Assembly: GCA_030150425.1 (NCBI GenBank) | Contig: JASLFY010000075.1 | Coordinates: 1 to 10,128 of the forward strand | Direction of reading: 5' to 3' | Source of the DNA: Yimella sp. | GTDB taxonomy: Bacteria; Actinomycetota; Actinomycetes; Actinomycetales; Dermatophilaceae | Length of the DNA stretch: 10,128 nucleotides | In this document: positions 1-7,148 of the stretch, in pieces | Numbering within the stretch: position 1 is the stretch's first letter | Layout: each line of letters starts with the position of its first letter | Position numbers and translations under genes: made by a program | The notes under the pieces: generated by a model | What the model saw: the letters and a program-made list of their open reading frames with translations, nothing else | Databases searched by the model: none | Told to the model about the DNA's origin: nothing

Positions 1-1106
1 ATCTCGCGCTCGAGGTAGTAGCGACGCTCCTCGTCGAGCAGATCCCACTTGTTGAAGGCGACGACCAGCGCGCGTCCGGCGTCGATGACCTGCTGGACGA
101 CCCGGATGTCCTGCTCGGCGATCGACTCCTCGGCGTCGATCAGCACCACCGCGACCTCGGCCTTCTCGATCGCCGTCTGGGTGCGCAGCGATGCGTAGAA
201 GTCGGCGCCGCGGGTCTGGTGGACCCGGCGCCGGATGCCGGCCGTGTCGACGAAGCGCCAGGTGCGGCCGGCCAGTTCGATGAACTCGTCGACGGGGTCG
301 CGGGTGGTGCCGGCGACGTTGTCGACTACGACGCGGTCCTCACCGGCCAGCTTGTTCAGCAGCGAGGACTTACCGACGTTCGGGCGGCCGACCAGGGCGA
401 CACGGCGCGGGCCGCCACGCTGGTAGGCGCCGGCCACGGCCGACGTACGGGGAAGGACGTCGAGCAGCGCGTCGAGGGCGTCACCCGAACCGCGGCCGTG
501 CAGCGCCGAGACCGGGTACGGCTCACCGAGCCCCAGCGACCACAGCATCGCCGCGTCGGCCTCCGTACGCTGGTCGTCGACCTTGTTGGCCACCAGCACG
601 ACCGGCTTCTTCGAGCGACGCAGCAGCTTCACCACGGCCTCGTCGTCGTCGGTGGCGCCGACAGTGGCGTCGACCACGAAGAGCACGGCGTCGGCGAGAT
701 CGATCGCCACCTCGGCCTGCTCGGCCACCCGCAGGTGGATGCCCTGGGCGTCGATCTCCCAGCCGCCGGTGTCGACCAGGGTGAAGCGGCGTCCGCTCCA
801 CTCGGCGTCGTAGGCGACGCGGTCCCGGGTGACGCCGGGCACGTCCTCGACCACGGCCTCGCGGCGGCCGATGATGCGGTTGACCAGCGTGGACTTGCCG
901 ACGTTGGGCCGTCCGATGATGGCGACGACGGGCCGGGTGGACTCCTCGTCCACCGCGTCGACGCCGGCCGTGCCGGCCGCGAGCAGCGCGCGGTCCTCCT
1001 CGCTGAGGTCGAAGTCCTCGAGGCCGACCCGCAGGGCGCTCTCCACCGCGTCGTCCGCCGATTCGGGGCTGTTCGCGGGGTCCTGCGCCGAGGTGTTGTC
1101 AGTCAT
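1..1106 (-). CDS. der: Ribosome-assembly GTPase Der (EngA), C-terminal part outside the window
   Basis: Der is an essential tandem-domain GTPase that acts in the cytoplasm in late assembly of the large ribosomal subunit. The 368 visible residues carry an acidic N-terminal extension of about 58 residues, then G domain 1 with the P-loop GRPNVGKS (65-72), DTGG (112-115) and NKVD (174-177). G domain 2 follows with a second GRPNVGKS (240-247), DTAG (287-290) and NKWD (352-355). Two consecutive Era-like G domains are diagnostic of Der. The KH-like C-terminal domain lies off the left edge, so the gene is partial because of the window, not broken. The ATG at 1106 has a G-rich run (GGGGGA) almost touching it, which is unusually close for a Shine-Dalgarno; no better in-frame start is evident. 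It is the last visible gene of the operon, 48 bp after plsC. Confidence 0.96.
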   Translation of the reverse strand, partial: MTDNTSAQDPANSPESADDAVESALRVGLEDFDLSEEDRALLAAGTAGVDAVDEESTRPVVAIIGRPNVGKSTLVNRIIGRREAVVEDVPGVTRDRVAYDAEWSGRRFTLVDTGGWEIDAQGIHLRVAEQAEVAIDLADAVLFVVDATVGATDDDEAVVKLLRRSKKPVVLVANKVDDQRTEADAAMLWSLGLGEPYPVSALHGRGSGDALDALLDVLPRTSAVAGAYQRGGPRRVALVGRPNVGKSSLLNKLAGEDRVVVDNVAGTTRDPVDEFIELAGRTWRFVDTAGIRRRVHQTRGADFYASLRTQTAIEKAEVAVVLIDAEESIAEQDIRVVQQVIDAGRALVVAFNKWDLLDEERRYYLERE

Positions 1107-1154
1107 TCCCCCAGTGTCCCAGGCAAGTCGCCGAATCGGCGAATCACCGGTGCC
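1107..1154. other. plsC-der spacer with two short palindromes
   Basis: This is the longest gap inside the leftward operon. It contains CGCCGAATCGGCG (1129-1141), a perfect inverted repeat around one central base that can form a 4-bp stem with a 5-nt loop, and the palindrome CACCGGTG (1145-1152). There is no U-run, so it does not look like an intrinsic terminator. It may be only a spacer, or a weak attenuation or processing site before der. Confidence 0.4.
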
Positions 1155-1832
1155 TCAGGCCTGTGGCAACTGCATCCCGGTCTCGGCGACCGCCGCGGTC
1201 ACCTGCTGGGCGAGGCGGTCGCGGATCAGCTCCGTCGCCGCGCCGAGCTTCGCGCGGCCCGGCATTCCGTCGTACGCCGGCAGGTCGAACGGTTCGCCGA
1301 AGACGACGCGAATCGGCGAGCGCGGTTTCGGCCACGACTCGTGTCCGGCGCCGGTGCCGCGGGTGCCGAGGGTCGCCGCCGGGACGATGGTGGCGCCGGT
1401 CTGCAGCGCCAGCCAGGCCGCTCCCTGGTGGGCGCTCTCGACGGTGCCGAGGCCACGGGTCCCTTCGGGGAAGATGCCGACCGCGTGACCGTCGCCGAGC
1501 AGTGAACGGGCCGCGGCGAGCGCCGCGCGGTCACCGGTCTGCTGCTCGATCGGGATCTGTCCGACACCGACCAGCACCTTGCCCCACACGGACGTGAAGT
1601 ACGACTTCTTCACCAGGAAGTGCACCGTACGCGGGGCGAGGCAGAACACGACCGGCCCGTCGAGGAAGCCCGTGTGGTTGGACACGATGATGATCGGCCC
1701 GGTGGCCGGCACCCGCTCGGCGTGCAGTGCGCGGCCGTCGTACAGCACCCGCGCCAGCCGCTGACCGATCCGGTGGCCGCGGTCGGCCCACCCGCGGTCG
1801 AAGGCCGCCCCGTCGGGGCCGGCGGCGGTCAT
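1155..1832 (-). CDS. plsC: Lysophospholipid acyltransferase (PlsC/AGPAT family)
   Basis: This is a 225-residue membrane-associated acyltransferase, probably 1-acyl-sn-glycerol-3-phosphate acyltransferase, which transfers a fatty acyl group to lysophosphatidate to give phosphatidate. The catalytic HX4D motif is H53-TGFL-D58. The substrate-binding EGTR motif is at 123-126 (FPEGTRG), and the late hydrophobic motif around TGATIVPAA (145-153) ends in the usual proline. Length matches short actinobacterial family members. No strong transmembrane helix stands out; residues 47-51 and 60-66 form the usual buried strands. The ATG overlaps the cmk stop in ATGA, and no Shine-Dalgarno is visible inside the end of cmk, so translation probably depends on coupling. 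The acyl acceptor is inferred from the family; some members acylate other lysolipids. Confidence 0.88.
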   Translation of the reverse strand: MTAAGPDGAAFDRGWADRGHRIGQRLARVLYDGRALHAERVPATGPIIIVSNHTGFLDGPVVFCLAPRTVHFLVKKSYFTSVWGKVLVGVGQIPIEQQTGDRAALAAARSLLGDGHAVGIFPEGTRGLGTVESAHQGAAWLALQTGATIVPAATLGTRGTGAGHESWPKPRSPIRVVFGEPFDLPAYDGMPGRAKLGAATELIRDRLAQQVTAAVAETGMQLPQA

Positions 1833-2512
1833 CCGTCCAGGCCGCGCTGCACGAGCGCGCGGACCGCGGCTGCGGATTCCTCGAACGTCATGTCGGAGGT
1901 GTCGACGGTCGTGACGCCGTCGGCGGCGGTGGTGAACTGCGACACGGTCGAGTCGGCCTTGTCGCGGTCGACGATCTGGGACCGGGTGGCCTCGACCGTC
2001 GAGCTCAGCTCGGTGGAGCGGCGGCGCAGCCGGGCCTCCTCGCTGGCGGTCATCAGGATCCGGACCTCCGCGTCCGGGGCGACGACGGTGGTGATGTCAC
2101 GCCCTTCGGCGATCACTCCCCCGTGGTCGGCGGCCTCGGCGACCATCAGGTCGCGCTGGCGCTGCTGCATCACCGCGCGCACCCCGAGGTTGGTGGCGAC
2201 CCGGGCGACCTGCGAGGTCAGCTCCGGCTCGCGGATCTCCTTGTCGATGGGACGGCCGTCGACCGCGACCGTCGGGTTGCCCGGGTCGGTGCCGAGCTGC
2301 AGCGGGAAGGTGCGCGCCTCCTGCTCGACCGCAGCCTGGTCGTCGAAGTCGACGCCGCGGTCCAGGCACCACCAGGTCAGTGCGCGGTACATCGCGCCGG
2401 TGTCGAGGTAGCCGAAGCCGAACTCGCGCGCGATCAGCTTGGACACCGACGACTTGCCGGTGCCGGACGGCCCGTCGATCGCCACCCGGATGTTCCTGCG
2501 CTCGTCATTCAT
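1829..2512 (-). CDS. cmk: Cytidylate kinase
   Basis: Cmk phosphorylates CMP and dCMP with ATP, supplying CDP/dCDP for nucleic acid and CDP-lipid synthesis in the cytoplasm. The 227 residues equal the length of the E. coli enzyme. The P-loop is GPSGTGKS (14-21), followed by the LDTGAMYRALT nucleotide-binding segment (36-46). IAEGRDITTVV (134-144) and the RRSTEL/DRDKADS lid region (164-188) come later, with VDTSDMT near the end (203-209). The usual glycine after GRD-I/M is threonine here (GRDITT), which I note without claiming loss of function. The start overlaps the tyrA stop by 8 bp (ATGAATGA), and a purine-rich stretch (GAAGGG, GGCGGG) precedes the ATG. An adjacent phosphatidate-forming acyltransferase is interesting because CDP-diacylglycerol synthesis needs both products, but that link is inference. 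Confidence 0.97.
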   Translation of the reverse strand: MNDERRNIRVAIDGPSGTGKSSVSKLIAREFGFGYLDTGAMYRALTWWCLDRGVDFDDQAAVEQEARTFPLQLGTDPGNPTVAVDGRPIDKEIREPELTSQVARVATNLGVRAVMQQRQRDLMVAEAADHGGVIAEGRDITTVVAPDAEVRILMTASEEARLRRRSTELSSTVEATRSQIVDRDKADSTVSQFTTAADGVTTVDTSDMTFEESAAAVRALVQRGLDG

Positions 2513-3593
2513 GAACCCGCCAACCCTTCTGAGTCAATTCGTCCCGCAGTCGTTCGACCGCTGCCGGCAACACCGACAACTCCGCCAGACCCACCGGTGC
2601 ACCGGCGCCGTGTTCCAGGCGCAGGTCCTCCAGGTTGACCCCGGCCTCACCCACGTCGCTGAACAGTCGCCCGAGTGTTCCCGGCTCGTCCGGCAGCACC
2701 ACGACCAGCGTGGCGTACGCGGTCGGCGCGCCGCCGTGCTTGCCCGGGATCCGGGCGCGGCCCGCCTGTCCGTCGGCGATCGTACGGGCCAACACCCGAC
2801 GGGCGCCGTCCCCGGCCCCGTCGAGCAGCGCGTGGACCGCGTCGCGGACCTGTTCCAGGTCCTCGCTGAGGGCATCGAGCACCGGCGCGACGGCGGCGGC
2901 GTTGCCCGCCAGGATCTGGGTCCACAGCAGCGGGTCGCTCTCGGCGATCCGGGTGACGTCGCGTACGCCCTGGCCGGCGAGTCCGACCGCGGTCGTGGGC
3001 AGTTCGCGCAGCCGCGCGGCCACCAGGCTCGCCGCCAACTGCGGCACGTGGGAGACGGCGGCGACGGCGTCGTCGTGATCGGCGGCCGACATCTGTACGA
3101 CCGCGGCGCCGGTCGCCTCGGCGACCCGACGGACCGCGGCAATGCCTTCATCTGTGTTGCCCTCGATCGGACAGATCACCCAGGTACGGCCGTCGAACAG
3201 GTCGGCCCGCGCGGCGACCGCGCCGGAGCGTTCCCGACCGGCCATCGGGTGGGACCCGACGTACCGGTCCAGGTCGTCGCCCGCGGTGGCGCGTACGTCG
3301 TCCAGCACCCGCTGCTTCACCGACGCGACGTCGGTGACGACGGCCGCGGGCCAACGGCGAAGCGCGTCGACGACCACCCGGGCCGCGACATCCGGTGGTG
3401 CGGCGACAACGACAAGATCGGGTTGGTCGGGCCAGCCGTCGTCCTCACTCCGGATCCGGCCGGCGCCCAGGTCCTGGGCGATGGCGGCAGCGGTCGGCGA
3501 CGGGTCCTCGAGGGTGACCTCGACGCCCGTGGCGCGCAGGGCGAGACCGATCGAGGTTCCGATCAGTCCGCACCCGATGATGTGCACCCTCAC
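2505..3593 (-). CDS. tyrA: Prephenate dehydrogenase with C-terminal ACT domain
   Basis: TyrA carries out NAD(P)-dependent oxidative decarboxylation of prephenate to 4-hydroxyphenylpyruvate, the committed step of tyrosine synthesis. Residues 4-14 hold the Rossmann glycine motif GCGLIGTS. GSHPMAG (113-119) and SHVPQ (181-185) are conserved family motifs of the active-site region. Residues about 294-362 form an ACT domain (YATLVVVLPDEPGTLGRL), the usual place for tyrosine feedback control. The 362-residue length fits this two-domain class. No chorismate mutase domain is present. I start it at the GTG of 3593, with GGGGA (3598-3602) four bases upstream; a second in-frame GTG two codons later is possible. 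It lies 11 bp after rluB and overlaps cmk by 8 bp. Confidence 0.95.
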   Translation of the reverse strand: MRVHIIGCGLIGTSIGLALRATGVEVTLEDPSPTAAAIAQDLGAGRIRSEDDGWPDQPDLVVVAAPPDVAARVVVDALRRWPAAVVTDVASVKQRVLDDVRATAGDDLDRYVGSHPMAGRERSGAVAARADLFDGRTWVICPIEGNTDEGIAAVRRVAEATGAAVVQMSAADHDDAVAAVSHVPQLAASLVAARLRELPTTAVGLAGQGVRDVTRIAESDPLLWTQILAGNAAAVAPVLDALSEDLEQVRDAVHALLDGAGDGARRVLARTIADGQAGRARIPGKHGGAPTAYATLVVVLPDEPGTLGRLFSDVGEAGVNLEDLRLEHGAGAPVGLAELSVLPAAVERLRDELTQKGWRVHE

Positions 3594-3604
3594 GTGGTCC
3601 CCGA

Positions 3605-4501
3605 TCAGAGACCGGCCGACTTGTAGAGGCCGGCGACCTCCGACTTGGTCAGCGGGCGCATCTTGCCCGGACGCAGGTCGCCGAGGCGGACCGGGCCGAC
3701 GTCGGTGCGGACCAGCGAGTCGACCGGGTGGCCGACCTCCTCCAGCATGCGGCGCACGATCCGGTTGCGACCTTCGTGGAGCACGATCTCGACCATGACC
3801 CAGCCCGGGCGGCTGTCGATCACCTTGAACGAGTCGACCTTCGCCGGACCGTCGTCGAGCTCGACGCCCTCGCGCAGCTGCTTGCCGATGTCTCGCGGCA
3901 ACGGGCCGGGGACGACCGCGACGTAGGTCTTCGGGACGCCGTAGCGGGGGTGTTGCAGCCGGTTGGCGAGCTCACCGTCGTTGGTGAGCAGCAGCAGGCC
4001 CTCGGTGTCGGCGTCGAGCCGGCCGACGTGGAACAGGCGCTCCTTGCGCATCACGACGTAGTCGCCGACGTTCTCCCGGCCCAGGTCGTCGCTCATCGTC
4101 GACACGACACCGAGCGGCTTGTTGAACGCGAGGTAGACGCGGCTCTCGTCGAGCACGACGCGCTCGCCGTCGACGTGGACGGTCTGCCGGTCCGGGTCGA
4201 TCCGCACGCCCAACTCCCGGACGACCTGGCCGTCGACCTCGACGCGCCCGTCGGCGATCAGCTGTTCGCAGACCCGGCGGCTGCCGACACCGGCGGCGGC
4301 GAGCAGCTTCTGCAGGCGTACGCCGTCGGGGTCGTGGACGTCGATCTCCGGCTGCGCGGCGCGCTGCGGGGGCACCGGCGGGCCGCTGCGACGCATCCCG
4401 GACGTGCCGGATCGACCGCCGCCCTTGCGGACGCCGCTGGTGTTGCCGCTCTTGCCGGACGTGGGCTTCTTGCCGGTGGGCCGGCGCTTCGGGGAGTTCA
4501 T
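3605..4501 (-). CDS. rluB: RsuA/RluB-family 23S rRNA pseudouridine synthase
   Basis: This enzyme isomerises uridine in rRNA to pseudouridine; by family and context it is RluB-like, modifying the peptidyl-transferase region of 23S rRNA. Residues 1-57 are a Lys/Arg/Gly/Ser/Pro-rich, probably disordered, basic tail typical of actinobacterial homologues. An S4 RNA-binding domain occupies about 60-107 (VRLQKLLAAAGVGSRRVCE onward). The catalytic domain carries GRLDADTEGLLLLT (160-173), with D163 in the position of the catalytic aspartate, and later NRIVRRM (246-252). The ATG overlaps the scpB stop (ATGA), and AAGGA (4507-4511) sits five bases upstream. Other RsuA-family paralogues (RluE, RluF, RsuA) cannot be strictly excluded, but position after scpB is typical of RluB. 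Confidence 0.92.
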   Translation of the reverse strand: MNSPKRRPTGKKPTSGKSGNTSGVRKGGGRSGTSGMRRSGPPVPPQRAAQPEIDVHDPDGVRLQKLLAAAGVGSRRVCEQLIADGRVEVDGQVVRELGVRIDPDRQTVHVDGERVVLDESRVYLAFNKPLGVVSTMSDDLGRENVGDYVVMRKERLFHVGRLDADTEGLLLLTNDGELANRLQHPRYGVPKTYVAVVPGPLPRDIGKQLREGVELDDGPAKVDSFKVIDSRPGWVMVEIVLHEGRNRIVRRMLEEVGHPVDSLVRTDVGPVRLGDLRPGKMRPLTKSEVAGLYKSAGL

Positions 4502-5214
4502 GCGTTTCCTTGTTCGAGTTCGAGCAGTTCGTCGATCACATCGGGATCGGGCAGATAGGGCGCGAGGGCCGGCAATTCGTCCAGGGACGAGAGGCCGAGC
4601 CGCTGCAGGAAGTACGGCGTCGTTCCGTAGAGCATCGCACCGCCGTCACCGTCGGTGCCCATCTCGGCGATCAGGCCGCGGGTGGTGAGGGTGCGGACGA
4701 CGCCGTCGACGTTGACGCCTCGGACCGCGCTGACGCGGGCCCGCGAGATCGGCTGTCGGTACGCGATGACCGCGAGGGTCTCCAGCGACGCCTGGGTGAG
4801 CTTGGCCTGCTGGCCGCCCATCAGGAACTTCTCGACCGCGGGTGCGTAGTCGGCGCGGCTGTAGATCCGCCAGCCGCCGTTGATCTCCCGCAGGCTGAAG
4901 CCGCGCTGTTGGGCGGCGTAGCCCTCCTCCAGCGCGACCAGGTGGTCGTGGACCTCGGCCACCTCCAGTTCGAGGGCGTCGGCCAGGTCGAGCTCGGTCA
5001 CCGGTTGGTCGACGACCATCAGGATCGCCTCGATCGTGCTGCGCGCGCCGCCCGGGAAGTCGGCGACGTCGAAGCCCTCGGGCTCGGTCACCTCGGGAGT
5101 CGGTTCGGGGGTCGGCAAGGACTCGTCGAGCGGATCCTGCTGCGGCACAGGGTTGTTCGCGCCAGCCTGTTCGCTGTTCGTCTCGGGCATCTCCGTGTTC
5201 GCGTCGTCCGTCAT
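4498..5214 (-). CDS. scpB: Segregation and condensation protein ScpB
   Basis: ScpB is the winged-helix (kite) subunit of the SMC-ScpAB condensin, which compacts and helps segregate chromosomes. It dimerises and binds ScpA. Of 238 residues, 1-53 are acidic, Pro/Glu/Thr-rich and probably disordered. The first winged helix runs about 57-125, and the second begins with the hallmark LTQASLETLAVIAYRQPISR (139-158), then AVRGVNVDGVVRTL. I place the start at the ATG of 5214 because it overlaps the scpA stop in ATGA and has AAGGAGGAG (5220-5228) five bases upstream. An in-frame start at 5325 would add 37 Arg-rich residues read through scpA and has no such support. A 4-bp overlap with rluB follows. Confidence 0.96.
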   Translation of the reverse strand: MTDDANTEMPETNSEQAGANNPVPQQDPLDESLPTPEPTPEVTEPEGFDVADFPGGARSTIEAILMVVDQPVTELDLADALELEVAEVHDHLVALEEGYAAQQRGFSLREINGGWRIYSRADYAPAVEKFLMGGQQAKLTQASLETLAVIAYRQPISRARVSAVRGVNVDGVVRTLTTRGLIAEMGTDGDGGAMLYGTTPYFLQRLGLSSLDELPALAPYLPDPDVIDELLELEQGNA

Positions 5215-6161
5215 GGCTTCTCCTCCTTCGGGGCGGGGTCGGGATCGGTGTTCGTGTCGGCGTCCGTCGGGCCCTCGTCGAACTCGGTGCTCACCTCGAC
5301 CTGCGCGTCGGCGTCGGTCGCCCACCGGACGGTCAGGTCGCCGAGGGCTTCGTCCTGCTCGAAGACGATCGCCGCCTCCTTGAACAGCTCCAGCACGCCG
5401 AGGAAGCGGGCGACGATCACCAGTGTGTTGTCGGCGTCGGCGACGAGGTCGCGGAACGAGGCGACCCGCGCCGTACGCAGTCGGTCGGCGACGATCGCGG
5501 CCTGCTCACGGACACTGACCGCGACCTGGTGCAGGTGGGCCAGCCCGACGCTCGGCACGGGCTTGGGCACCATCGCGGCCGCCGCGATCCGCGCCAACTG
5601 CTCGGGCGTGACGTTGATGACCAGTTCCGGCAGCAGACCGGCGAACCGCTCCTCGAGGCCGGCCTGTCGGGCGGTGATCCGCCCGGCCGTCTCCATCCGT
5701 TGCGCGAAGGCCGCCGCGACGTCCTTGAACGCGCGGTACTGCAGCAACCGCGCGAACAGCAGGTCCCGCGCCTCGATCAGCGCGATGTCCTCCTCGTCGT
5801 CCGGTCCGGACTGCGGCAGCAGCCGAGCAGCCTTGAGGTCCAACAGGGTTGCCGCGATCAGCAGGAACTCCGACGCCTGGCCGAGGTCCCACGCCGTGGC
5901 GCCCTGCTGGGCGGCGCGGATGTGGGCGATGAACTCGTCGGTGACCTTCGACAGCGCGATCTCGGTGACGTCGAGCTTGTGCTTGGCGATCAGGCCGAGC
6001 AGCAGGTCGAACGGACCGGAGAAGACGTCGAGGTGCACCTCGAAGGGTGCGGACGCGGACCGTTTGGTGAGGACGCCGCCGGGCGTCGCCGCGGCCGCCT
6101 CTGCGACCGACGACCCGTCGTCGGCAGCCTCAGGCTGCGTCGCCGCGGGCGATGAGCTCAC
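5211..6161 (-). CDS. scpA: Segregation and condensation protein ScpA (kleisin)
   Basis: ScpA is the kleisin that bridges the two SMC heads and carries the ScpB dimer. The N-terminal SMC-neck-binding region holds the family signature FEVHLDVFSGPFDLLLGLI (40-58), followed by KLDVTEIALSKVTDEF. Helical middle segments (95-175) lead to the C-terminal winged helix (about 225-283) that binds the SMC cap. At 316 residues it is longer than many homologues because of a 38-residue Ala/Ser-rich N-terminal tail and an acidic C-terminal tail from about 294 (Asp/Thr/Pro, ending KEEKP). The only reasonable start is the GTG at 6161, which overlaps the end of parA by 32 bp. No Shine-Dalgarno is obvious, so coupling to parA translation is likely. 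The stop overlaps the scpB start. Confidence 0.95.
   Translation of the reverse strand: MSSSPAATQPEAADDGSSVAEAAAATPGGVLTKRSASAPFEVHLDVFSGPFDLLLGLIAKHKLDVTEIALSKVTDEFIAHIRAAQQGATAWDLGQASEFLLIAATLLDLKAARLLPQSGPDDEEDIALIEARDLLFARLLQYRAFKDVAAAFAQRMETAGRITARQAGLEERFAGLLPELVINVTPEQLARIAAAAMVPKPVPSVGLAHLHQVAVSVREQAAIVADRLRTARVASFRDLVADADNTLVIVARFLGVLELFKEAAIVFEQDEALGDLTVRWATDADAQVEVSTEFDEGPTDADTNTDPDPAPKEEKP
5220..5228 (-). promoter_or_regulatory. Strong ribosome binding site of scpB
   Basis: AAGGAGGAG on the minus strand lies five bases before the ATG at 5214. It sits inside the end of scpA and decides the scpB start against the longer in-frame possibility at 5325. Confidence 0.85.
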
Positions 6162-6984
6162 GAGCCAACTGTCGGTAGGCCTCGGCTGCGCCGTGGCTGG
6201 AGGCGAACTTGGTGATCGGTTCCGCGGCGAGCGTGGCGTCGGGGAACTTGACCGTGCGGTTGATCGCGGTGTGGAACACCTTGTCGCCGAAGTGGTCGAC
6301 GACGGAGCGGACGACGTCGCGGCTGTGCAGCGTACGGCCGTCGTACATGGTGGCGAGGATGCCGTCGATCTCCAGGCGCGGGTTGAGCCGGTCGGTCACC
6401 TTGTCGATCGTCTCCACCAGCAGCGCGACACCGCGCATCGCGAAGAACTCGCACTCCAGCGGGATCAGCACGCCGTGGGCGGCGGTGAGCGCATTGACGG
6501 TGAGCAGGCCGAGGCTCGGCTGGCAGTCGATCAGGATGACGTCGTAGTCGTCCGTCACCGGGCGCAGCACGCGGGCGAGCACCATCTCGCGGGCGACCTC
6601 GCCGACCAGCTGCACCTCGGCGGCGGACAGGTCGATGTTCGCCGGCAACACGTCGAGGTTCTCGGTCGAGGTGTGCTGGATGATCCGGTGGATGTCGTGA
6701 CCGCGCTCGACGAGCAGGTTGTAGACCGTCTCGTCGAGTTCGTTGCTGCGGACGCCGAGGCCCGCGGACAGCGCGCCCTGCGGGTCGAAGTCGACGAGCA
6801 GGACCTTGCGGCCGTACTCCGCCAGGGCGGCACCGAGGTTGATGGTGGTCGTCGTCTTGCCGACCCCGCCCTTCTGGTTGCACATCGCGATGATGCGTGC
6901 CGGTCCGTGACCGGTCAGCTTCGGGGGCGTCGGAAAGGACGGCAGCGGTCGGCCGGTGGGGCCGAGGTACTCCTGCTGGCTCAC
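6130..6984 (-). CDS. parA: ParA/Soj-family chromosome-partitioning ATPase
   Basis: This is a 284-residue Walker-type ATPase that binds DNA non-specifically and forms dynamic patterns to position cargo. The deviant Walker A is KGGVGKTT (38-45), with signature K38 and catalytic K43. Walker A' is LLVDFDPQG (62-70) and Walker B is ILIDCQPS (150-157, D153). A Pro-rich 28-residue tail precedes the ATPase core. The start is the GTG at 6984 with GGGAGA (6988-6993) just upstream. No parB and no parS-like palindrome is nearby, so this is the ParA that accompanies scpAB in actinobacteria rather than the oriC parAB pair. Its partner cannot be read from the window. It heads the eight-gene run, so its upstream region should hold the operon promoter. 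Confidence 0.93.
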   Translation of the reverse strand: MSQQEYLGPTGRPLPSFPTPPKLTGHGPARIIAMCNQKGGVGKTTTTINLGAALAEYGRKVLLVDFDPQGALSAGLGVRSNELDETVYNLLVERGHDIHRIIQHTSTENLDVLPANIDLSAAEVQLVGEVAREMVLARVLRPVTDDYDVILIDCQPSLGLLTVNALTAAHGVLIPLECEFFAMRGVALLVETIDKVTDRLNPRLEIDGILATMYDGRTLHSRDVVRSVVDHFGDKVFHTAINRTVKFPDATLAAEPITKFASSHGAAEAYRQLARELIARGDAA

Positions 6985-7032
6985 TGTTCTCCCGGGTCTA
7001 GACGTCGTTCTGGCTCGCGCCGATCAGCGGCA

Positions 7033-7038
7033 ACCTTA
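7033..7038 (-). promoter_or_regulatory. Possible -10 element for the parA operon
   Basis: TAAGGT on the minus strand fits the actinobacterial TANNNT -10 pattern and would give a leader of roughly 40 nt before the parA GTG. No convincing -35 hexamer is seen at the usual distance, so this is a weak prediction. Confidence 0.3.
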
Positions 7039-7084
7039 TCGCGGCGCGGCGTAGCCCCGTCCGGTTGCCTGCTCGTCCCTCATC

Positions 7085-7129
7085 TTGTCCGTCATCCCCG
7101 TCGCGTGTCCGTACGAGCTTGGCGGACAA
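7085..7129. repeat. 45-bp intergenic repeat, copy 1, with inverted ends
   Basis: The unit begins TTGTCCGTCA and ends TGGCGGACAA. The ends are imperfect inverted repeats that pair over all ten positions if transcribed on the plus strand, using one G-U. An internal TGTCCGTACG lies at 7106-7115. It matches copy 2 at 39 of 45 positions with no gaps. The six differences are two C/T changes (7097, 7099) and a block of four just before the right arm (7116-7119). Confidence 0.85.
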
Positions 7130-7148
7130 CCCTGAAGGCCCCGCGCGT

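Noticed and set aside
5215..5325. Longer scpB start at 5325
   Set aside because: It would add an Arg-rich tail read through scpA, while the ATG at 5214 has a near-perfect ribosome binding site and an ATGA overlap.
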